Assembly (NCBI RefSeq): GCF_001766415.1
Contig: NZ_MKXO01000009.1
Location: 1-54,026 of the forward strand
Length of the DNA stretch: 54,026 nucleotides
Origin: Exiguobacterium aurantiacum
Lineage (GTDB): Bacteria > Bacillota > Bacilli > Exiguobacteriales > Exiguobacteriaceae
Direction of reading: 5' to 3'
Shown here: one piece after another, positions 30,803-39,664 of the stretch
Layout: the number at the start of each line of letters is the position of its first letter
Numbering within the stretch: the first letter of the stretch is position 1
Made by a program: the position numbers and the translations under genes
Notes under the pieces: model-generated
What the model saw: only the letters and a program-made list of their open reading frames with translations
What the model was told of the DNA's origin: nothing
Database searches by the model: none

Positions 30803-33800
30803 TTATTCCTCTTCCGTAACAGTCGGTTGAACGACTTGTTCTAACGCCGATGTTGCGTTCGGGATGTTGTCGTCATCTTCATCTTTCATTTCAACTTCTT
30901 CGTCGTCCACAGACATCATCTTGACTTCCATACCGAGCGCTTGAAGCTCTTTGATCAAGACGCGGAACGATTCAGGAACGCCCGCTTTCGGAACGCTCTC
31001 GCCTTTCACGATTGCTTCGTATGCTTTCACACGACCAACCGTGTCATCCGACTTGATTGTAAGGATTTCTTGGAGCGTGTAGGCTGCGCCGTACGCTTCA
31101 AGTGCCCAAACTTCCATCTCACCGAAGCGCTGTCCACCGAACTGTGCTTTACCACCGAGCGGTTGTTGCGTAACGAGCGAGTATGGTCCTGTCGAACGAG
31201 CGTGAAGTTTATCATCAACCATGTGCGCAAGTTTGATCATATACATGACACCGACCGAGACGCGGTTATCGAACGGTTCACCAGTACGACCGTCATAGAG
31301 ACGAGTCTTGGCATCTTTGTCCATTCCAGCTTCTTCAATCGTTGCCCATACGTCTTCTTCACGTGCGCCATCGAATACAGGTGTCGCCACTTTGATGCCG
31401 AGCTTTTTAGCCGCCATTCCAAGGTGGAGTTCAAGTACCTGACCGATGTTCATCCGCGATGGTACACCGAGTGGGTTAAGCATGATGTCAATCGGTGTGC
31501 CGTCTGGCATGTATGGCATGTCTTCTTCAGGGAGGATCCGCGAGATAACACCTTTGTTACCGTGACGTCCCGCCATCTTATCCCCTTCGTGAATCTTACG
31601 TTTTTGAACGATGTAGACACGAACCATTTGGTTCACACCCGGTGAAAGTTCGTCGCCGTTCTCACGGTCGAACACCTTGACGTCCAAAATGATGCCGTCG
31701 CCGCCGTTTGGTACACGGAGTGACGTATCACGGACTTCACGGGCTTTCTCACCGAAGATCGCATGCAAGAGACGCTCTTCCGCCGTCAGTTCAGTTACAC
31801 CTTTAGGCGTGACTTTCCCGACGAGGATATCGCCATCTTTCACTTCCGCACCAATGCGGATGATCCCACGATCGTCCAAGTTGCGAAGCGCGTCATCACC
31901 GACGTTCGGAATATCACGTGTGATTTCCTCAGGTCCGAGTTTCGTGTCTCGTGACTCTGACTCATACTCCTCGATGTGAATCGAAGTGTAGACGTCATCT
32001 TTCACGAGGCGCTCACTCATGATGATCGCATCCTCATAGTTGTAACCGTCCCAAGTCATGAAGGCGACAACGACGTTACGACCGAGCGCGAGCTCACCCA
32101 TATCCATCGATGGACCGTCAGCAAGGATTTCTCCTTTTTCGACTTGGTCACCAGCAGCGATGATCGGCTTTTGGTTATAGCACGTTCCTTGGTTCGAACG
32201 AACGTACTTTTGAAGTTTGTAGCGGTCAAGGTCACCTGAAACCGTTGTTCCATTCACGTCAGACGTGCGGCGGACCAAGATTTCACGCGCTGTGACACGC
32301 TCGACGACACCTGGGTATTTCGCGATAATCGCGGCCCCAGAGTCTTTCGCTGACACGTACTCCATACCAGTACCGATAATCGGCGAGTCTGGTTGAAGGA
32401 GTGGTACAGCTTGACGTTGCATGTTCGCTCCCATGAGGGCACGGTTCGAGTCATCGTTCTCAAGGAACGGGATACATGCTGTTGCCGCAGAAACAACCTG
32501 TTTCGGCGAAACGTCCATGTAGTCGACTCGACTTGGCTCAACTGACAAGTTTTGTCCGCGGAAGCGGCAAAGGACTTGCTCGTTTGCAAAGTAACTGTCT
32601 TCAGTGAGCGGCATGTTCGCCTGGGCGACGACGTAGAGATCTTCTTCATCCGCCGTCATATATTGAATCTCGCTCGTGACGAGACCTGTTTCTGGGTCGA
32701 CTCGGCGGTACGGTGTCTCAATGAAACCGTACTCGTTTACTTTCGCAAAAGATGAAAGCGAGTTGATGAGACCGATGTTCGGTCCTTCAGGTGTTTCGAT
32801 TGGACACATCCGACCGTAGTGCGAATAGTGAACATCTCGAACTTCGAAGCCGGCACGCTCACGTGTCAAACCACCCGGTCCGAGTGCAGAGAGACGACGC
32901 TTATGCGTGAGCTCTGCGAGCGGGTTTGTTTGGTCCATGAACTGTGACAACTGCGAGCTACCGAAGAACTCTTTCAGCGATGCGATTACCGGGCGGATGT
33001 TAATCAGCGCCTGTGGTGTGATCGCATTTTGATCTTGAATCGACATCCGTTCTTTTACGACACGTTCCATACGAGAAAGACCGATACGGAATTGGTTTTG
33101 GAGAAGTTCTCCGACTGAACGAAGACGACGGTTTCCTAAGTGGTCGATGTCATCTGTTGTTCCGACTTCGTGAAGTAAGTTGAAGAAGTAGTTGATCGAT
33201 GCAATGATATCCGCTGGTGTGACGTGCTTGATGCTACGGTCGATGTTGCCATTACCGATAATGTTCAAGACACGCTCTCCATCCGGGTCATCCGGTGAGA
33301 TGACTTTAATCGATTGGAGACCAAACGGCTCACCTTCAGCAACGCCGCCAGTTGGCTCAGCGTCCATGTAACCGAGACCGTTTTCCAAATGCGGAAGGAC
33401 GCGGTCTAAGTTGCGACGGTCGAGGATTGTTCCAGCTTCGGCGATCACTTCGCCTGTCTCTGGGTCAACGAGCGTCTCGGCCAATTTCTGACCGAAGAGA
33501 CGGTTTTTAAGATGAAGTTTTTTGTTCATCTTATAACGACCAACGTTTGCGAGGTCGTAGCGTTTCGGGTCAAAGAAACGTGAGACGAGAAGTGATTTCG
33601 CGTTTTCAACCGTTGGTGGTTCACCAGGGCGGAGACGCTCGTAAATCTCGATCAACGCTTTCTCTGTCGACTCGGTATTATCTTTTTCAAGGGTGTTCCG
33701 AAGATATTCATCATCCCCGAGAAGGTCGATAATTTCTTGGTCCGTACCAAATCCGAGAGCACGCAACAACACCGTTACCGGGATCTTACGGGTACGGTCG

Positions 33801-34351
33801 ATACGAACATAAACGATATCCTTAGCATCTGTCTCAAGTTCGAGCCATGCTCCACGGTTCGGGATGACTGTTGCACCGAAACCACGTTTACCGTTTTTAT
33901 CGAGTTTAGAATTGTAATAGACGCTCGGCGAACGAACAAGCTGGGAAACGATGACGCGTTCTGCGCCGTTAATAATAAACGTTCCCGACTCTGTCATAAT
34001 CGGGAAATCACCCATGAATACTTCTTGTTCTTTAAGCTCACCTGTCTCTTTGTTTTGCAGACGTACTTTCACGCGCAATGGCGCAGAATAAGTGACGTCG
34101 CGCTCCTTCGAGTCATCAATCGAATATTTCGGCTCGCTAAGCGAGTAATCGATGAACTCAAGCACGAGGTTTCCAGTGAAGTCGGAGATTGGCGAAATGT
34201 CGGTAAACATCTCTTTCAATCCTTCACGTAAGAACCACTCATAAGAAGCAGTTTGAATTTCAATCAAATTCGGAAGCTCTAATACCTCACTGATACGGGC
34301 AAAGCTTCTTCTCTGACGGTGACGACCGTACTGAACAAGTTGACCAGTCAA
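30803..34351 (-). CDS. rpoB: RNA polymerase beta subunit
   Basis: 1182 residues. All beta landmarks are present, including the rifampicin pocket ([32 protein letters not shown]), which is of sensitive type, and the C-terminal [21 protein letters not shown]. The acidic tail ([12 protein letters not shown]) is lineage-specific. The TTG at 34351 gives the family start [15 protein letters not shown] and sits six bases after AGAGGTG; an in-frame GTG three codons earlier is part of that site. Confidence 0.99.
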   Translation of the reverse strand: MTGQLVQYGRHRQRRSFARISEVLELPNLIEIQTASYEWFLREGLKEMFTDISPISDFTGNLVLEFIDYSLSEPKYSIDDSKERDVTYSAPLRVKVRLQNKETGELKEQEVFMGDFPIMTESGTFIINGAERVIVSQLVRSPSVYYNSKLDKNGKRGFGATVIPNRGAWLELETDAKDIVYVRIDRTRKIPVTVLLRALGFGTDQEIIDLLGDDEYLRNTLEKDNTESTEKALIEIYERLRPGEPPTVENAKSLLVSRFFDPKRYDLANVGRYKMNKKLHLKNRLFGQKLAETLVDPETGEVIAEAGTILDRRNLDRVLPHLENGLGYMDAEPTGGVAEGEPFGLQSIKVISPDDPDGERVLNIIGNGNIDRSIKHVTPADIIASINYFFNLLHEVGTTDDIDHLGNRRLRSVGELLQNQFRIGLSRMERVVKERMSIQDQNAITPQALINIRPVIASLKEFFGSSQLSQFMDQTNPLAELTHKRRLSALGPGGLTRERAGFEVRDVHYSHYGRMCPIETPEGPNIGLINSLSSFAKVNEYGFIETPYRRVDPETGLVTSEIQYMTADEEDLYVVAQANMPLTEDSYFANEQVLCRFRGQNLSVEPSRVDYMDVSPKQVVSAATACIPFLENDDSNRALMGANMQRQAVPLLQPDSPIIGTGMEYVSAKDSGAAIIAKYPGVVERVTAREILVRRTSDVNGTTVSGDLDRYKLQKYVRSNQGTCYNQKPIIAAGDQVEKGEILADGPSMDMGELALGRNVVVAFMTWDGYNYEDAIIMSERLVKDDVYTSIHIEEYESESRDTKLGPEEITRDIPNVGDDALRNLDDRGIIRIGAEVKDGDILVGKVTPKGVTELTAEERLLHAIFGEKAREVRDTSLRVPNGGDGIILDVKVFDRENGDELSPGVNQMVRVYIVQKRKIHEGDKMAGRHGNKGVISRILPEEDMPYMPDGTPIDIMLNPLGVPSRMNIGQVLELHLGMAAKKLGIKVATPVFDGAREEDVWATIEEAGMDKDAKTRLYDGRTGEPFDNRVSVGVMYMIKLAHMVDDKLHARSTGPYSLVTQQPLGGKAQFGGQRFGEMEVWALEAYGAAYTLQEILTIKSDDTVGRVKAYEAIVKGESVPKAGVPESFRVLIKELQALGMEVKMMSVDDEEVEMKDEDDDNIPNATSALEQVVQPTVTEEE

Positions 34352-34498
34352 CTGATTCACCTCTCAGACCCCCAATTCTCTATCGAATTTTTCGGGCGTA
34401 ATAATCGAACATTGTCATTGAATGTCGCCCTTTTTCCGCGTCTAAAAAGCGGCAAACGCGGCAATTCAAGGCGAATTCCATTCCAATGGCATTTTATA

Positions 34499-34527
34499 AT
34501 GTTAGCATATACGTTATAGCGAGTCAA
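34499..34527 (-). promoter_or_regulatory. Sigma-A promoter of rpoB-rpoC
   Basis: Minus strand: -35 TTGACT at 34522-34527, 17-base spacer, -10 TAACAT at 34499-34504. The leader of about 140 bases contains a CCGCGT/ACGCGG hairpin (34436-34461). It lies just downstream of the methyltransferase gene. Confidence 0.75.
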
Positions 34528-34544
34528 CAAGACTCAACCGTTTG

Positions 34545-35141
34545 TCAAGAGCGAATTGCCCGGAAAATAAAATAGCCTTTGTCTTTGGCAACCGTCTCGA
34601 CCTGACCGAACACATCTTCAAGCAACTTCTTAGCAGAAGGCGCTCCTTGTTTCTTTTGAATGACGACGTAGAGTGCCCCGCCTATGACGAGATGCGCGTA
34701 CGCATCTCTTAAAATCGTGTGAACCACTTGCTTCCCGGCCCGAATCGGCGGATTGGTCACGATAGCGGCAAATTGCTCGCCTCCGACTCCATCATATGCG
34801 TGGCTAAGCCGTGTTTCGATCGTCACCCCGTTTTGGGCGGCGTTTTGCTCTGACAAGGCAAGCGCTCGTTCGTTCACGTCGACGAGAAGCGCTTCACGCC
34901 CAGAGGCGTCGGCAAGCGAGATCCCCATCGGACCGTAGCCGCAGCCTACATCTAAAATGCGACCTTCAACTTCCGGCACTTCAAATGACTCGATTAAGAG
35001 ACGTGACCCAAAATCGACCGATCCTTTCGAGAACACGCCGCGGTCCGAGGTGAAGCGATACATCTTCCCTCGCAACTCATACGTCCACGTCTCAGGGGCA
35101 CTTTTCGAACTCGGATCGTTCGTATAGTAATGATCTCCCAT
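34545..35141 (-). CDS. ybxB: Class I SAM-dependent methyltransferase, RsmC-like (YbxB)
   Basis: 198 residues. SAM-binding motif I LDVGCGYGPMG (about 63-73) and the catalytic NPPIRAGK (about 130) of the RsmC/MTS family, which methylate guanine N2 in rRNA. The opening DHYYTNDPSSKSAPETW matches the Bacillus YbxB type. This single-domain form corresponds to the catalytic half of RsmC; the exact target base is not established from sequence. Located between rplL and rpoB as in Bacillus. Confidence 0.93.
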   Translation of the reverse strand: MGDHYYTNDPSSKSAPETWTYELRGKMYRFTSDRGVFSKGSVDFGSRLLIESFEVPEVEGRILDVGCGYGPMGISLADASGREALLVDVNERALALSEQNAAQNGVTIETRLSHAYDGVGGEQFAAIVTNPPIRAGKQVVHTILRDAYAHLVIGGALYVVIQKKQGAPSAKKLLEDVFGQVETVAKDKGYFIFRAIRS

Positions 35142-35171
35142 GCATTGAACCTCCTAACCCACTCTTCAAGG

Positions 35172-35202
35172 AAATAAAAGAAGCTCGCCATAGCGAGCTT
35201 CT
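35172..35202 (-). terminator. Intrinsic terminator after rplL
   Basis: Ten-base-pair stem AGAAGCTCGC/GCGAGCTTCT with loop TATG, followed by a U-rich run, 25 bases after the rplL stop. It limits readthrough from the abundant stalk proteins into ybxB and rpoB. Confidence 0.85.
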
Positions 35203-35226
35203 ATACGTTGTGAAGTAAAAGTTAGA

Positions 35227-35592
35227 TTACTTAACTTCGACAGATGCGCCAGCTTCTTCAAGCTTAGCTTTAACTGCGTCTGCATCTTCTTTAGAAACGC
35301 CTTCTTTGACTGGAGCCGGAGTTCCGTCAACGAGTGCTTTTGCTTCTTTAAGACCGAGGCCAGTAAGTTCACGTACTGCTTTGATTACGTTGATCTTACC
35401 AGAACCTGCGCTTGTGAGGATTACGTCGAATTCAGTTTGCTCTTCAGCTACTGCTGCGCCTGCACCTGCTGCTGCTACTGGAGCTGCTGCTGATACGCCG
35501 AATTCTTCTTCGATTGTTTTTACGAGTTCGTTAAGTTCGAGAACCGTCATTGATTTGAGGTCTTCGATGAATTGCTCTTTGTTGAAAGCCAT
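35227..35592 (-). CDS. rplL: 50S ribosomal protein L7/L12
   Basis: 121 residues: N-terminal dimerisation domain, alanine-rich hinge ([17 protein letters not shown], about 34-51) and the C-terminal domain that recruits GTPase factors ([22 protein letters not shown]). It is present in several copies per ribosome, bound to L10. Complete. Confidence 0.98.
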   Translation of the reverse strand: MAFNKEQFIEDLKSMTVLELNELVKTIEEEFGVSAAAPVAAAGAGAAVAEEQTEFDVILTSAGSGKINVIKAVRELTGLGLKEAKALVDGTPAPVKEGVSKEDADAVKAKLEEAGASVEVK

Positions 35593-35647
35593 TATGGTTT
35601 TCCTCCTTTGATGTTGTAAAAAGTTTTTTTACGCTACGCGACAAAGA

Positions 35648-36154
35648 TTAAGCAGACTGCTCTTCTTTTTGTTCTGCGATTGCGTTTGTTGCGATTGCGA
35701 GCCCGCGGATCGGAGCTTGAAGGACGCTGAGAAGCATCGAGAGAAGACCATCGCGTGATGGAAGTTCTGCAAGGGCTTTAACTTCTTCGAGTGAAGTTAC
35801 TTTGCCTTCGATGATTCCGCCTTTAAGTTCGAGCGCTTTGTGCTCTTTTGAGAAGTCGTTCAAGATCTTCGCTGGAGCAATAACGTCTTCTTTCGAGAAC
35901 GCGATTGCAGTAGGACCTGTGAAGACTTCATCGAGACCGTCATAACCAGACTGAGTCGCCGCGCGACGAAGGAGACCGTTTTTGTATACTTTGAACTCGA
36001 TTCCAGCGTCACGAAGTGTTTTACGGAGTGTAGTCACTTCTTCAACTGTAAGTCCACGGTAGTCAACAACGATCGTTCCAACGCTTGCTTGCATTTTCTC
36101 AGCGATTTCATCAACGAGTACCGATTTCTGAGCTACGATTTTTTCGCTTGCCAT
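35648..36154 (-). CDS. rplJ: 50S ribosomal protein L10
   Basis: 168 residues; the N-terminal half binds 23S rRNA with L11 and the C-terminal helix carries the L12 dimers. Start at 36154 ([11 protein letters not shown]) has GGAGGTG upstream; a longer in-frame start overlaps that site. Preceded by an L10-type leader with attenuator. Confidence 0.98.
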   Translation of the reverse strand: MASEKIVAQKSVLVDEIAEKMQASVGTIVVDYRGLTVEEVTTLRKTLRDAGIEFKVYKNGLLRRAATQSGYDGLDEVFTGPTAIAFSKEDVIAPAKILNDFSKEHKALELKGGIIEGKVTSLEEVKALAELPSRDGLLSMLLSVLQAPIRGLAIATNAIAEQKEEQSA

Positions 36155-36204
36155 GTTTGTGCACCTCCTAGTCAATTCTTATACCGGACGAGAGGCTGCT
36201 CTCC

Positions 36205-36238
36205 AAAAAGAAATCCCTCGTATGAAGACATACGAGGG
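36205..36238 (-). terminator. Attenuator terminator in the rplJ-rplL leader
   Basis: Perfect ten-base-pair stem CCCTCGTATG/CATACGAGGG with loop TCTT, then ATTTCTTTTT. It lies between the L10 leader fold and rplJ, the expected place for transcription attenuation. Confidence 0.85.
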
Positions 36239-36358
36239 CGTAATTGTTTGAAAGTAAACCTGTGACAACAGGCTCAAGTTCGAGCAAAGACACCTCGGAA
36301 GGGTTTACGGACCGATGTCCACCTTCTGTCTGCGGTAATCCAACATATTCGGTTGAAC
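36239..36358 (-). promoter_or_regulatory. L10 ribosomal protein leader
   Basis: The minus strand carries the conserved leader string with GGATTACCGCAGACAGAAGG, then GGACATCGGTCCGTAAACCC and CCGAGGTGTCTTTGC, typical of the Firmicutes L10 leader RNA. Known role: L10-L12 complex binds its own leader to switch the downstream attenuator. Confidence 0.75.
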
Positions 36359-36365
36359 GTGTTTT

Positions 36366-36394
36366 ACTTTAACAGCGGCATCACACGTTGTCAA
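36366..36394 (-). promoter_or_regulatory. Sigma-A promoter of rplJ-rplL
   Basis: Minus strand: consensus -35 TTGACA at 36389-36394, 17-base spacer, -10 TAAAGT at 36366-36371, just downstream of the rplA stop. Confidence 0.85.
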
Positions 36395-36412
36395 CAGTTT
36401 ATTTCAAGTGAA

Positions 36413-37099
36413 TTACTTGATGAAATCGGCAGTCGCGACACGGATACCAGGACCCATTGTCGAAGAAAGCGCGATGTTTTTGAGGTAAGTTCCTTTTGCA
36501 GTAGCAGGCTTAACTTTCATGAGTGTCTCGAGGATAGTCTCGATGTTCTCAGAGAGTTTTGTTGCTTCAAATGACTTCTTACCAACTGGTACGTGGATGT
36601 TACCGGCTTTATCAACACGGTACTCAACTTTACCAGCTTTGATGTCCGCGATTGCTTTCGCAACGTCGAACGTGACTGTGCCTGTTTTCGGGTTAGGCAT
36701 GAGGCCTTTTGGTCCGAGAACGCGACCGAGTTTACCAACTTCACCCATCATGTCAGGTGTCGCAACGATAACATCGAAGTCGAACCATCCTTGTTGGATT
36801 TTAGTGATGTACTCAGCGTCGCCGACGAAGTCAGCGCCAGCCGCTTCAGCTTCTTTAACTTTTTCGCCTTTTGCAAAGACGAGAACTTTTTGTGTTTTAC
36901 CAGTACCGTGTGGAAGTACAACGGCACCGCGGATTTGTTGGTCCGCTTTCTTCGGATCTACGCCGAGACGGACAGCAATTTCGATTGTTTCATCGAACTT
37001 AGCTGTTGCAGTTTTTTGAACGAGTTCAACCGCTTCTGCGAGGTCGTAAGACTTCGTGCGATCAACAAGCTTAGCTGCTTCTTGGTGTTTTTTACCCAT
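36413..37099 (-). CDS. rplA: 50S ribosomal protein L1
   Basis: 228 residues; signature [18 protein letters not shown] in the second domain. L1 forms the mobile stalk by the E site and in many bacteria represses the rplK-rplA operon by binding an rRNA mimic in the mRNA. Start at 37099 (MGKKHQEA) has AGGAGG upstream; the longer in-frame extension reads across the intergenic hairpin. Confidence 0.98.
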   Translation of the reverse strand: MGKKHQEAAKLVDRTKSYDLAEAVELVQKTATAKFDETIEIAVRLGVDPKKADQQIRGAVVLPHGTGKTQKVLVFAKGEKVKEAEAAGADFVGDAEYITKIQQGWFDFDVIVATPDMMGEVGKLGRVLGPKGLMPNPKTGTVTFDVAKAIADIKAGKVEYRVDKAGNIHVPVGKKSFEATKLSENIETILETLMKVKPATAKGTYLKNIALSSTMGPGIRVATADFIK

Positions 37100-37147
37100 G
37101 ATTCTTTTCCTCCTTGTGGTTAGCGGAATTTCCTCCCACATAATGAA

Positions 37148-37184
37148 GGGATTGAAGGTGAGCAAAATATGCACCGACAATCCC
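37148..37184 (-). other. Intercistronic hairpin between rplK and rplA
   Basis: Stem GGGATTG/CAATCCC, a two-by-two internal loop, then GGTG/CACC with an 11-base loop, about 13 bases after the rplK stop and 50 before rplA. No U run. It could adjust the L11 to L1 ratio (inference). Confidence 0.45.
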
Positions 37185-37197
37185 AGAGACTAATAAA

Positions 37198-37623
37198 TTA
37201 GTCTTCGATTACAATACCCATACTGCGCGCAGTACCTTCAACCATAAGCATCGCTGTTTCTACAGACGCTGCGTTAAGGTCAGGCATTTTAAGTTCAGCG
37301 ATTTCGCGAACTTTATCACGCTTAACCGTTGCTACTTTCTTACGGTTCGGTTCTCCTGAACCGCTCTCGATACCAGCAGCTTTTTTCAAAAGAACTGCAG
37401 CTGGTGGAGTTTTCGTAATGAATGTAAACGAACGATCTTCGTATACCGTAATGACTACAGGAATAATCAATCCGGCTTGGTCTTGTGTACGAGCGTTGAA
37501 CTCTTTACAGAATCCCATGATGTTAACACCTGCTTGACCAAGTGCTGGACCAACTGGTGGTGCTGGGTTAGCTTTACCAGCAGGGATTTGAAGTTTAACG
37601 AGTTTAGTAACTTTTTTCGCCAC
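37198..37623 (-). CDS. rplK: 50S ribosomal protein L11
   Basis: 141 residues; N-terminal proline-rich helix ([18 protein letters not shown]), the thiostrepton-binding face of the GTPase centre, and the C-terminal rRNA-binding domain. The start is GTG at 37623, seven bases after AAGGAGGT; this gives the exact family length, while an in-frame ATG further upstream would add 19 unrelated residues. Confidence 0.98.
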   Translation of the reverse strand: MAKKVTKLVKLQIPAGKANPAPPVGPALGQAGVNIMGFCKEFNARTQDQAGLIIPVVITVYEDRSFTFITKTPPAAVLLKKAAGIESGSGEPNRKKVATVKRDKVREIAELKMPDLNAASVETAMLMVEGTARSMGIVIED

Positions 37624-37649
37624 GAGACACACCTCCTTAAGTCTAAAAT

Positions 37650-37680
37650 GTGGTTTCTTGGACGTTGTGCGCCCTCCCAC
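37650..37680 (-). promoter_or_regulatory. Candidate L1-binding mimic in the rplK leader
   Basis: Two stacked stems, GTGG/CCAC and GGGCG/CGTCC, are joined by an asymmetric internal loop (GA on one side, AAGAAA on the other). This architecture resembles the L1 site on 23S rRNA and the L1 operator of L11-L1 mRNAs. Located about 27 bases before the start codon. Confidence 0.4.
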
Positions 37681-37735
37681 TCAATCTATTAGGTCGAGTT
37701 TGTACTGAAATATAGCACAACATCAAACATTTCCG

Positions 37736-37764
37736 ATTGTACCATCCGTTTCCGAGAATGGCAA
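37736..37764 (-). promoter_or_regulatory. Sigma-A promoter of rplK-rplA
   Basis: Minus strand: -35 TTGCCA at 37759-37764, 17-base spacer, -10 TACAAT at 37736-37741, right behind the nusG stop. Confidence 0.8.
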
Positions 37765-37771
37765 GTGGGTT

Positions 37772-38323
37772 TTAGTTAATTTTCTGAACTTGTTCGAAAT
37801 CAAGCTCAATTTTTGTTTCGCGGCCGAACATGTCGACGACGACTTTGAGCTTCTCTTTGTCAGTTTCGATCTCATCAATCGTACCTTCAAAGTTCTCGAA
37901 CGCGCCTTCTTTGACACGAACGAGATCGCCAAGCTCATAGTTATAACGGTCTTTCTTCTCGATCAGACCCATCTGCGAAAGGACGTTCGTCACTTCGTCA
38001 GGCTGGAGCGGGATCGGCTTGGCGCCGCCCCCGGTTGATCCGAGGAAGCCCGTTACGTTTGGCGTGTTACGAACAACATACCATGAATCGTCTGTCATAA
38101 TCATCTCGACGAAGACATATCCAGGGAAGTTTTTCACTTCACGCTCTTTAATTTTCTTTTCGCCACTCTTCAACGTGACTTCTTCTTGCGTTGTTTCGGT
38201 CGGAACGAGGACGCGGAAAATTTTATCTTCCATGTTCATCGAACCGATTCGACGTTCTAGGTTTTCTTTGACATTGTTCTCAAAGCCAGAGTACGTCTGG
38301 ACAACAAACCATTGTTTCTCCAC
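37772..38323 (-). CDS. nusG: Transcription elongation and termination factor NusG
   Basis: 183 residues: NGN domain (WFVVQTYSGFENNVKENL ... KNFPGYVFVEM, DDSWYVVRNTPNVTGFLG) and a C-terminal KOW domain (GDLVRVKEGAFENFEGTI). It binds RNA polymerase and aids pausing, Rho action and ribosome coupling. Start taken as GTG at 38323, giving the family opening MEKQWFVV, six bases after GAGGTG; the in-frame GTG three codons earlier overlaps that site. Confidence 0.98.
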   Translation of the reverse strand: MEKQWFVVQTYSGFENNVKENLERRIGSMNMEDKIFRVLVPTETTQEEVTLKSGEKKIKEREVKNFPGYVFVEMIMTDDSWYVVRNTPNVTGFLGSTGGGAKPIPLQPDEVTNVLSQMGLIEKKDRYNYELGDLVRVKEGAFENFEGTIDEIETDKEKLKVVVDMFGRETKIELDFEQVQKIN

Positions 38324-38340
38324 GGCTTTCACCTCTTTCC

Positions 38341-38511
38341 TTAGTTAATCAATAGGTTGACGAGATAACTGACACCAGTATCTACGCCGAACACGAACAG
38401 GCCGATCACGACGACCGTCGCGATGACTGTGATGGTATATTTTGTGAGCTCTTTACGAGTCGGCCAACTCGTCTTCTTTAACTCTTTCCATACATCGCGC
38501 AAAAAGTTCAT
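38341..38511 (-). CDS. secE: Preprotein translocase subunit SecE
   Basis: 56 residues, below most ORF cut-offs. MNFLRDVWKELKKTSWPTRK matches the amphipathic helix and conserved TSWPTRKEL of SecE, and one membrane helix follows (about 28-48). It clamps the SecY channel. Lies between rpmGB and nusG in the standard order; AGGAGG-type site before the start. Confidence 0.97.
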   Translation of the reverse strand: MNFLRDVWKELKKTSWPTRKELTKYTITVIATVVVIGLFVFGVDTGVSYLVNLLIN

Positions 38512-38545
38512 GGTAGCTTCCTCCTACGTTGAATGCCAATCTACG

Positions 38546-38692
38546 TTACTTTGATTCTCGATGTGTTGTGTGCGCATTGCAACGACGGCAGAACTTGTTC
38601 AGCTCGAGCCGCGTCTGCACATCATCTTTCTTGGTCGTCGAGTAAACTCTTGACCCGCAATCCGCGCACTCGAGACTTACTTTCTTTGCCAT
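38546..38692 (-). CDS. rpmGB: 50S ribosomal protein L33, zinc-binding form
   Basis: 48 residues: MAKKVSLECADCGSRVY opening with two pairs of zinc cysteines (CADC and CRRC), ending HTTHRESK. An upstream in-frame extension of 34 residues reads through the terminator and is rejected; the start at 38692 has AAAGGGG about eight bases upstream. First gene of the rpmGB-secE-nusG unit. Confidence 0.95.
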   Translation of the reverse strand: MAKKVSLECADCGSRVYSTTKKDDVQTRLELNKFCRRCNAHTTHRESK

Positions 38693-38733
38693 CCATAAGC
38701 GCCCCTTTCGACAGCTCCATATTAAAAAAGAGC

Positions 38734-38805
38734 GAAAAAAAAACGCCTCCTGTAAATGGCGTCTACGGACAAGGCGCTGCCTTAAAAGTATCACATAGGA
38801 GGCGT
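38734..38805 (-). terminator. sigH terminator whose 5' arm is the spacer of the next promoter
   Basis: Minus strand ACGCCTCC (38798-38805) is perfectly complementary to GGAGGCGT (38743-38750), which is followed by nine U. Enclosed are a small AAGGC/GCCTT hairpin and ACGCC (38758-38762), which can pair instead with the same 3' arm. The 5' arm lies within the -35/-10 spacer of the rpmGB promoter, so transcripts started there lack it. Confidence 0.65.
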
Positions 38806-38813
38806 GCGGTCAA
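38785..38813 (-). promoter_or_regulatory. Sigma-A promoter of rpmGB-secE-nusG
   Basis: Minus strand: -35 TTGACC at 38808-38813, 17-base spacer, -10 TACTTT at 38785-38790, only six bases after the sigH stop. Confidence 0.75.
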
Positions 38814-38819
38814 TACGAG

Positions 38820-39461
38820 TTAACTCGTCAGCATTTTAACGTCAACATGCCGCTCGAATTTTTTCTTCACGCGCTGCAAGGCGTTATCGATCGACTTCAC
38901 GTGACGGTCAAGGTCGTCAGAGATTTCTTGATACGAACGGCCATCCAAATAAAGACGAAGCACTTTTCGTTCCAAGTCACTGAGGAGCTCATCCATCTTC
39001 TCTTCCATGAACAGTTGTTCTTCCCGCGTGACGAGCAAGTCTTGCGGATCGTTCGGATGCGGAGGCAAAATCACGTCGAGCAACGTCCGGTCAGACTCAT
39101 CGTCAAAGATCGGCTTGTCGAGCGAGACGTATGAGTTGAGCGGAATATGCTTCTGACGCGTCGCCGTCTTAATCGCCGTGATCATCTGACGGGTGATACA
39201 CATCTCGGCAAAACTCTTAAACGACGCGAGGCGTTCATCCCGATAGTCACGCACGCCTTTATACAGACCGATCATTCCCTCTTGGACGATATCCTCGTGG
39301 TCGGCGCCAATCAAAAAGTAAGACCGCGCCTTCGCCCGCACGAAGTAACGGTAACGTTCAATCAAAAACTCGAGCGCATCACTATCCCCTTCATTCCGCG
39401 CTAGAGAGACGAGCTCTTCGTCTGACATCGTTTCAAACTGCTCGTATGGCCATCCGTTCAT
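38820..39461 (-). CDS. sigH: RNA polymerase sigma factor SigH (Spo0H)
   Basis: 213 residues, sigma-70 family. Region 2 (YFVRAKARSYFLIGADHEDI, MIGLYKGVRDY) and region 4 helix-turn-helix (RSYQEISDDLDRHVKSIDNALQRVKKKF) are very close to Bacillus SigH, including TRQKHIPLNSYVSLDKPIFD. In Bacillus it serves the transition to stationary phase, sporulation and competence. In a non-sporulating host a competence or stationary-phase role is more likely (inference). Start at 39461 has GGGGGG eight bases upstream. Confidence 0.96.
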   Translation of the reverse strand: MNGWPYEQFETMSDEELVSLARNEGDSDALEFLIERYRYFVRAKARSYFLIGADHEDIVQEGMIGLYKGVRDYRDERLASFKSFAEMCITRQMITAIKTATRQKHIPLNSYVSLDKPIFDDESDRTLLDVILPPHPNDPQDLLVTREEQLFMEEKMDELLSDLERKVLRLYLDGRSYQEISDDLDRHVKSIDNALQRVKKKFERHVDVKMLTS

Positions 39462-39511
39462 GTTTCATACCCCCCGGCAATTGATAATGAACTATGTAAG
39501 TTAGTGCTCTT

Positions 39512-39541
39512 ATTATAGGCGTCATACAAAACGACCGTCAA
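39512..39541 (-). promoter_or_regulatory. Promoter of sigH
   Basis: Minus strand: -35 TTGACG at 39536-39541, 18-base spacer, -10 TATAAT at 39512-39517, about 50 bases before the start codon. A further TTGACA to TATACT pair upstream has a 21-base gap and is doubtful. Confidence 0.7.
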
Positions 39542-39630
39542 ATAAATTTCGAAAAATTCCGTCAATTAGATATGGTGTAGCTCATACAACTAATAGTATA
39601 CAACATTTCTTTCCAAAAAAATGTCAAACT

Positions 39631-39664
39631 AAAAACAAAAAACGAGTCCATTGTATGAACTCGT
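39631..39664 (-). terminator. Intrinsic terminator of the cysE operon, touching the rae1 stop
   Basis: Ten-base-pair stem ACGAGTTCAT/ATGGACTCGT (one G-U) with a three-base loop and a long U-rich tail. Its first base is the last base of the rae1 TGA stop, so it begins with no gap after the gene. Confidence 0.85.

Noticed and set aside
39582-39634. TTGACA and TATACT upstream of sigH
   Set aside because: The gap between the hexamers is 21 bases, too long for a sigma-A promoter; the closer 18-base-spaced promoter explains sigH better.
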